Notes under the pieces: generated by a model
The model's input: the letters and a program-made list of their open reading frames with translations, nothing else
The model's database searches: none
What the model was told of the DNA's origin: nothing
Position numbers and translations under genes: made by a program
Part shown: one piece after another, positions 4,044 to 7,451 of the stretch
Layout of the letters: each line of letters begins with the position of its first letter
How positions within the stretch are numbered: position 1 is the first letter of the stretch
Origin: an uncultured Clostridia bacterium
GTDB lineage: Bacteria > Bacillota > Clostridia > Christensenellales > Aristaeellaceae
Direction of reading: 5' to 3'
Length of the DNA: 7,451 nt
Assembly: GCA_934647305.1 (NCBI GenBank)
Contig: CAKUFI010000107.1
Coordinates: forward strand, 1-7,451

Positions 4044-6323
4044 ATGAAAAACGATGGAACGAATTGCCTGTGGTACAGGGAGAAGGCGCGCTCCTGGAAC
4101 GAGGCGCTGCCGCTGGGCAACGGGCGTATCGGCGCGATGGTGTTTGGCGGCGCGCTGTGCGAGCGCGTGGGCCTGAACGAGGACACGCTGTGGTCGGGCC
4201 GACCGGGCTACTGCCAGACGCCCGGGGCGCGGGAGGCCTATGAAGAGGCGCAGAGACTGGCGCTCGAGCGCAAATATCCCGAGGCACAGCGGGTGCTCGA
4301 GGAGCGCTTTACCGGCCTGTGGTCGCAGGTATACCTGCCGCTGGGCGACATGCTCCTGACCATGCGCCACGGCGAGGACGTGACCGACTATCGCCGCGCG
4401 CTGTCGCTGGATACCGGCGTGCACGAGGTGAGCTACCGCGCGGGCGGCGCGGCCTTTTGCCGGGAGACGTTTGTCAGCCAGCCCGATCAGGTGCTGGTCA
4501 TGCGGCTTTCTTCCAGTCTGCCGGGAAGCGTGTCGTTCGAGATGAGCCTGTCGCCCGCACTGCGCGCGGCGGTGCGCACCGGACAGGACTATCAGTCGAT
4601 CGAGGGAAACTGCCCGACCTATGTCTGGGGCTACGCGGTCGATCGGGACTTCGACAAGTCGCTCAAGTACGGCAAGAACGACGCCGAGCGGGGAATCGGC
4701 TATCTGGCGATGGCGCGCGTGCTGTGCCAGGGCGGCAAGGTCAGTCAGCGCGGCGGGCGCATCGAGGTCGAGGGCGCGGACAGCGCGACCATCCTCCTCG
4801 CCGTGCGCACCAGCTTTGCCGGCTGGGATAAGCACCCGGTGATGGAGGGAAAGGAGTACATCAGGCCCTGCCTTCACGACCTGGAGCAGGCGGCGGGCAG
4901 GAGCTATGACGAGCTGCTCACCAGGCACCTGGCCGATCACAGGGCGCTTTACGACCGCGTGTCGCTCGATCTGGGCGGGGGCGAGGAAAAGCTGCTGCCC
5001 ACCGACGAACGTCTCTACCGCCACGAGGACGGAAAGGACGACCCGGCGCTTTACGCGCTCCTGTTCAACTACGGCCGGTACCTGACCATCGCCGCCAGCC
5101 GCGAGGGCACCCAGCCCACGACGCTTCAGGGCCTGTGGAACGACCTGATCTTCCCGCCGTGGAACAGCAACTATACCGTCAACATCAACACCGAGATGAA
5201 CTACTGGCCGACCGACCGGGTGAACCTGCCCGAATGCTTCGAGCCGATGGAGCGCCTGCTGCGCGAGCTGGCCGAGAGCGGCGAACGCACCGCCCGCGAG
5301 TACTACGGCGCGCCCGGCTTCGTCTGCCACCACAACACTGACCTGTGGCGCATGACCACCCCGGTGGGCGCGCACAGGAAGGGCAGCGCGGTGTTCGCCT
5401 TCTGGCCGATGGCGGGCGGCTGGCTGAGCAGGCACCTGTGGGAGCACTACGAATTCACCCGGGACGAGGCGTTTCTGCGGCAGGTCGCCTGCCCGATCCT
5501 CAAAAAGGCGGCCGAGTTTTACAAGGCGCTGCTGGTCGAGGACAGGGACGGCACGCTGGTGTTCGCGCCGGCCACCTCGCCCGAAAACCATTTCCTGATC
5601 GGCGGCGAGCAGTACGCCGTCGCGGCCAGCACGACGATGACCGTGGCCATCATCCGCGAGTGCTTTGAGAATGTGCTCAGGGCCGAGCGCGCGCTGGGCG
5701 AGGAGGAAGAGGTCGAGTATCAGGCGCTCCTTCGCCGCCTGAAGCCCTATCAGGTGGGCAGCGAGGGCCAGCTGCTGGAGTGGAGCGAGGAGCTGCCCGA
5801 GGCGGAGCCGCACCACCGGCATGTGTCACACCTGTACGGATTGCACCCGGCGCATCAGATCACGCCCGCGGAAACGCCTGAGCTGGCCGAGGCCTGCAGG
5901 CGCACGCTGGAGCGGCGCGGCGACGACGGCACCGGCTGGAGCCTGGGCTGGAAGGTCAATATGTGGGCTCGCCTGCACGACGGCGACCGGGCGCTCAAGC
6001 TGATCGACCGGCAGCTGATCACCGTCGAGGGGCGCAACCCCAGCGGCTTCACGCTCAAGGGCGAGCTGAGCTACTCGCACGGCGGCAGCTACCTCAACCT
6101 GCTCGACGCGCACCCGCCCTTCCAGATCGACGGCAACTTCGGCGTGTGCTCGGGTATCGCGGAAATGCTGCTGCAGACCGCGCCCGACGGAAGCCTCCTG
6201 ATCCTGCCCGCTCTGCCCGCCAAGTGGAAAAACGGCAGCGTCCGCGGCCTACGCGCCCGCAGCGGCCAGATCGTGGACATCACCTGGCGGGACGGCCAGG
6301 CGGTCGAGGTGCTCGCGCGCTGA
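4044..6323 (+). CDS. GH95 family glycosidase (alpha-L-fucosidase or alpha-L-galactosidase)
   Basis: GH95 enzymes are inverting exo-glycosidases that remove terminal alpha-L-fucose (classically alpha-1,2) or alpha-L-galactose. The 759-aa product has the full-length family layout: an N-terminal beta-sandwich (about 8-260; LPLGNGRIGAMVFGG at 22-36, LNEDTLWSG at 44-52), a helical linker, an (alpha/alpha)6 barrel (about 320-690) and a short C-terminal beta region. Family active-site motifs are intact: N380 and N382 in VNINTEMNYWP, E514 in TSPENHF (proposed general acid) and D696 in FQIDGNFG. The residue two before N380 is Thr378, where classical fucosidases have His. No signal peptide is present, so it should act in the cytoplasm on imported oligosaccharides. 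The ATG at 4044 is preferred over a TTG at 3990 because that TTG lies in the -35 element. The gene is monocistronic, with a terminator just downstream. Confidence 0.92.
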   Translation: MKNDGTNCLWYREKARSWNEALPLGNGRIGAMVFGGALCERVGLNEDTLWSGRPGYCQTPGAREAYEEAQRLALERKYPEAQRVLEERFTGLWSQVYLPLGDMLLTMRHGEDVTDYRRALSLDTGVHEVSYRAGGAAFCRETFVSQPDQVLVMRLSSSLPGSVSFEMSLSPALRAAVRTGQDYQSIEGNCPTYVWGYAVDRDFDKSLKYGKNDAERGIGYLAMARVLCQGGKVSQRGGRIEVEGADSATILLAVRTSFAGWDKHPVMEGKEYIRPCLHDLEQAAGRSYDELLTRHLADHRALYDRVSLDLGGGEEKLLPTDERLYRHEDGKDDPALYALLFNYGRYLTIAASREGTQPTTLQGLWNDLIFPPWNSNYTVNINTEMNYWPTDRVNLPECFEPMERLLRELAESGERTAREYYGAPGFVCHHNTDLWRMTTPVGAHRKGSAVFAFWPMAGGWLSRHLWEHYEFTRDEAFLRQVACPILKKAAEFYKALLVEDRDGTLVFAPATSPENHFLIGGEQYAVAASTTMTVAIIRECFENVLRAERALGEEEEVEYQALLRRLKPYQVGSEGQLLEWSEELPEAEPHHRHVSHLYGLHPAHQITPAETPELAEACRRTLERRGDDGTGWSLGWKVNMWARLHDGDRALKLIDRQLITVEGRNPSGFTLKGELSYSHGGSYLNLLDAHPPFQIDGNFGVCSGIAEMLLQTAPDGSLLILPALPAKWKNGSVRGLRARSGQIVDITWRDGQAVEVLAR

Positions 6324-6338
6324 TTCGCGCAAACAGAG

Positions 6339-6370
6339 AAAGCTGTCGCAGCAACGCGGCAGCTTTTTCT
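6339..6370 (+). terminator. Rho-independent terminator of the GH95 gene
   Basis: AAAGCTGTCGC (6339-6349) pairs with GCGGCAGCTTT (6356-6366) over 11 bp with one G-T pair and a 6-nt loop. It is followed by a T-rich tract (TTTTT at 6364-6368, then CTTT) and lies 15 nt after the stop codon. Confidence 0.9.
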
Positions 6371-6376
6371 TTGTAC

Positions 6377-6410
6377 AAAAAGCGCCGACCCTCTTTCAAA
6401 GGTCGGCGCT
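6377..6410 (-). terminator. Rho-independent terminator facing left (minus strand)
   Basis: AGCGCCGACC (6381-6390) pairs perfectly with GGTCGGCGCT (6401-6410) around a 10-nt loop. On the minus strand the stem is followed by TTTTTG, a good U-tract; on the plus strand no T-run follows. No minus-strand gene is visible just to the right, so it may stop antisense transcription from the mobile region into the glycosidase gene, or be left from a lost gene. Confidence 0.7.
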
Positions 6411-6446
6411 GTGGCACAACAGATTGATATTGATACAATCTGCCAC
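6411..6446. repeat. Two-part inverted repeat at the composition boundary
   Basis: GTGGC (6411-6415) pairs with GCCAC (6442-6446), and after a 5-nt one-sided bulge AGATTG (6421-6426) pairs with CAATCT (6436-6441). It is the third of four consecutive hairpins and begins where base composition drops. Its function is unknown; it could lie near the left end of the mobile element. Confidence 0.45.
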
Positions 6447-6448
6447 AG

Positions 6449-6489
6449 GTGCACTCTGAAACGACGGGCGTTTCAGAGTGCACCCTTTT
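6449..6489 (+). terminator. Perfect 15-bp hairpin with short T-tract
   Basis: 6449-6463 pairs perfectly with 6469-6483 around loop ACGGG, followed by CC and TTTT (6486-6489). It could be a second plus-strand terminator shielding the cassette from read-through. The A+T-richer stem and perfect symmetry would also suit an element-end hairpin. No T-run occurs on the minus side. Confidence 0.5.
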
Positions 6490-6516
6490 GCACCCGTAGC
6501 TTTTACAGAAAGTGAT

Positions 6517-6545
6517 TTGACTTCTGCGCCTTTCAGAGCTAAGAT
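6517..6545 (+). promoter_or_regulatory. Promoter of the mobile cassette
   Basis: TTGACT (6517-6522) and TAAGAT (6540-6545) are separated by 17 nt. The start would be near 6552, leaving a leader of only about 17 nt before the GTG at 6569. Confidence 0.6.
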
Positions 6546-6547
6546 CG

Positions 6548-6564
6548 CCACCTGAAGGAGGTGG
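6548..6564 (+). promoter_or_regulatory. Hairpin covering the ribosome binding site of the SHOCT-like gene
   Basis: CCACCT (6548-6553) pairs perfectly with AGGTGG (6559-6564) around loop GAAGG. The Shine-Dalgarno AAGGAGG (6555-6561) is split between loop and 3' arm. The predicted start site lies inside the hairpin, so the full stem forms only in transcripts starting upstream. It may reduce expression from read-through mRNA. Confidence 0.4.
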
Positions 6565-6568
6565 TCGT

Positions 6569-6832
6569 GTGCCCAGAAAGAAGAAACCGACCGTGCTCAT
6601 GGGCGGTGAGGAACTCCGCACTATCCACCACTTAACGGCAAAAGAGCGTCATGACGCTTATACACGACTGAGCCACTACCTGCTCTCCGTTCACTATCTG
6701 AAGAAATGGCTTGAACAGGAATTGATCAGTCCCGCCGATTACCGACGCATGGACAAGGTGCTGGTCAAGAAATATGGCTTCAGTGATAAATGCATCTTTC
6801 GTCCTGAATGCAGGAGGCTGTTGGAGAAGTGA
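6569..6832 (+). CDS. SHOCT-like small protein of a mobile-element cassette
   Basis: The 87-aa product starts with a basic tail (MPRKKK) and has a helical SHOCT-like motif at about 42-70 (LKKWLEQELISPADYRRMDKVL): a helix, a turn with 'L-I-S/T-x-x-x-Y/F', and a second helix. From memory, similar short proteins sit upstream of a HTH/zinc-finger protein and a serine recombinase in Firmicute mobile elements; their function is unsettled. GTG is the start, with AAGGAGG 7 nt upstream. The stop overlaps the next gene's start (GTGA at 6829-6832), so the two are co-translated. G+C content is lower than in the genes to the left. Confidence 0.78.
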   Translation: MPRKKKPTVLMGGEELRTIHHLTAKERHDAYTRLSHYLLSVHYLKKWLEQELISPADYRRMDKVLVKKYGFSDKCIFRPECRRLLEK

Positions 6833-7451
6833 ATAAAACGCAGATCGACACTGTGGAACGGCTTCGGCGCGAAGGCAAAGGGCTGTCAGTCATAGCCCAA
6901 GAAACCGGCATCTCCATAAATACCATCAAATCACATCTCAGCAGACATGGCATATCGGCTCCTCGGCTTATTCGAACATGTATATTTTGCAATGCTGAAA
7001 TCAAAACGACAGACCACTTCTGCTCAGATGCCTGCCGGGCCGGATGGTACGAAAGCCACAGTTCTGATGAGCAGGATATACTGCGTCTCTGCAAAGCGTG
7101 TGGAAAGCCATTTGAACCCCGTCAGTCAAAGCAGGTATATTGCTCGAAACAATGCTTCTACAATGACCGTTATCATTCCAAACAGACCATCACGGAAGAT
7201 GAAAACCTGCAGCAGGTGCTGATGTCTATACCCTATGAAGCCGCCGTTGCTCTCGTGGAAATGACGATGGAATATCTTCTTGTATCAGGCTGGCAAGCTC
7301 CCGGTACTAGGTCTTCAATATTCTCAAAGGCAGTAATGTCCTTTACTGTTGTAAACAATTGGCCCTTTATCTCCGTATTGTTTTTGACCAAACGCGCAAG
7401 CAATTCATGTTCTCTATCATCTACAGGTATACACTCAAACAAATCCCGAAG
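6829..7451 (+). CDS. Helix-turn-helix/double zinc-ribbon protein, probably 3'-disrupted
   Basis: Starts at a GTG overlapping the previous stop, with AGGAGG at 6812-6817. Residues 6-40 form a sigma-region-4-like or resolvase-like HTH (VERLRREGKGLSVIAQETG, then SINTIKSHLSRHG). Two zinc modules follow: C51xxC54 with C65xxxC69, and C88xxC91 with C105xxxC109. This HTH-plus-two-zinc-module plan is what I recall of the small DNA-binding protein placed before serine recombinases in Firmicute elements. Residues 120-155 (EDENLQQVLMSIPYEAAVAL and on) still look like protein. Beyond about 7290 the frame stays open to the window edge but the composition (Ser/Phe/Asn-rich) looks antisense, and a more convincing frame lies opposite. 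The true gene probably ends or is cut near 7290; the coordinates give the open frame. Confidence 0.7.
   Translation, partial: MNKTQIDTVERLRREGKGLSVIAQETGISINTIKSHLSRHGISAPRLIRTCIFCNAEIKTTDHFCSDACRAGWYESHSSDEQDILRLCKACGKPFEPRQSKQVYCSKQCFYNDRYHSKQTITEDENLQQVLMSIPYEAAVALVEMTMEYLLVSGWQAPGTRSSIFSKAVMSFTVVNNWPFISVLFLTKRASNSCSLSSTGIHSNKSR
7233..7451 (-). CDS. Partial unknown protein entering from the right edge
   Basis: On the minus strand an open frame enters at 7451 without a start codon and ends with a stop at 7233-7235, about 72 codons. The segment encoded by 7451 to about 7290 has a natural globular composition (for example FECIPVDDREHELLARLVKN and then VKDITAFENIEDLVPGA). The last ~18 residues lie opposite the convincing part of the HTH/zinc gene and look like read-through. 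This suggests the C-terminal part of a gene truncated at a junction near 7290. I do not recognise the family. The region is A+T-richer than the rest of the window. Confidence 0.4.
   Translation of the reverse strand, partial: LRDLFECIPVDDREHELLARLVKNNTEIKGQLFTTVKDITAFENIEDLVPGACQPDTRRYSIVISTRATAAS

Noticed and set aside
3993..5822. 609-codon minus-strand open frame opposite the GH95 gene
   Set aside because: The opposite strand encodes a full glycosidase with intact catalytic motifs; the antisense product is Val/Ala/Arg/Gln-rich with no recognisable fold.
6780..7094. Minus-strand 104-codon frame opposite the HTH/zinc-finger gene
   Set aside because: It is antisense to the four CxxC/CxxxC motifs and the HTH, and has no ribosome site or recognisable sequence.

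Overview
The window looks like a G+C-rich Clostridia-type Firmicute (Bacillota), plausibly gut-associated. This is inferred from the gene content (an isolated priming sugar transferase, a family GH95 glycosidase under an IclR regulator, and a small SHOCT-like/HTH-zinc-finger cassette of the kind carried by Firmicute mobile elements), from clear Shine-Dalgarno sequences, and from near-consensus sigma-A promoters. Bases 1 to about 6410 are strongly G+C rich. From about 6411 to the end the sequence is visibly poorer in G+C and has different codon use, as expected for recently acquired DNA.

Layout. (1) 1-174: non-coding, with two strong inverted repeats. (2) 175-1554, minus: membrane polyisoprenyl-phosphate sugar-1-phosphate transferase, driven by a perfect TTGACA-17-TATAAT promoter. 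(3) 1727-1897, plus: a 56-residue protein with ten cysteines, whose ribosome binding site lies in a terminator-like hairpin. (4) 1898-2281: no gene, but three tandem copies of a roughly 77-nt two-hairpin unit with covarying stems, the most unusual thing here. (5) 3903 to 2282, minus: an IclR-family regulator and ksgA (16S rRNA dimethyltransferase), 2 nt apart and apparently translationally coupled. (6) 4044-6323, plus, divergent from iclR: a cytoplasmic GH95 glycosidase (alpha-L-fucosidase or alpha-L-galactosidase) with an extended -10 promoter and a dyad that could be the IclR operator. (7) 6339-6483: four successive hairpins at the composition boundary. (8) 6569-7451: a mobile-element cassette of a SHOCT-like small protein and a HTH/zinc-finger protein. 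The latter seems to be cut near 7290, where an opposite-strand partial gene enters from the right edge.

How the parts may work together. The IclR regulator and GH95 enzyme form a local catabolic module for fucose- or L-galactose-containing oligosaccharides imported into the cell. ksgA is carried along in the regulator's transcript. The Cys-rich mini-protein and the three-unit repeat lie on the same strand, 48 nt apart. They could be one transcript: attenuator, small zinc protein, then structured RNA. G-U pairs and tandem G-A mismatches in the repeat fit folding as RNA on the plus strand only. I could not match the repeat to a known RNA family and propose it as a candidate undescribed structured RNA.
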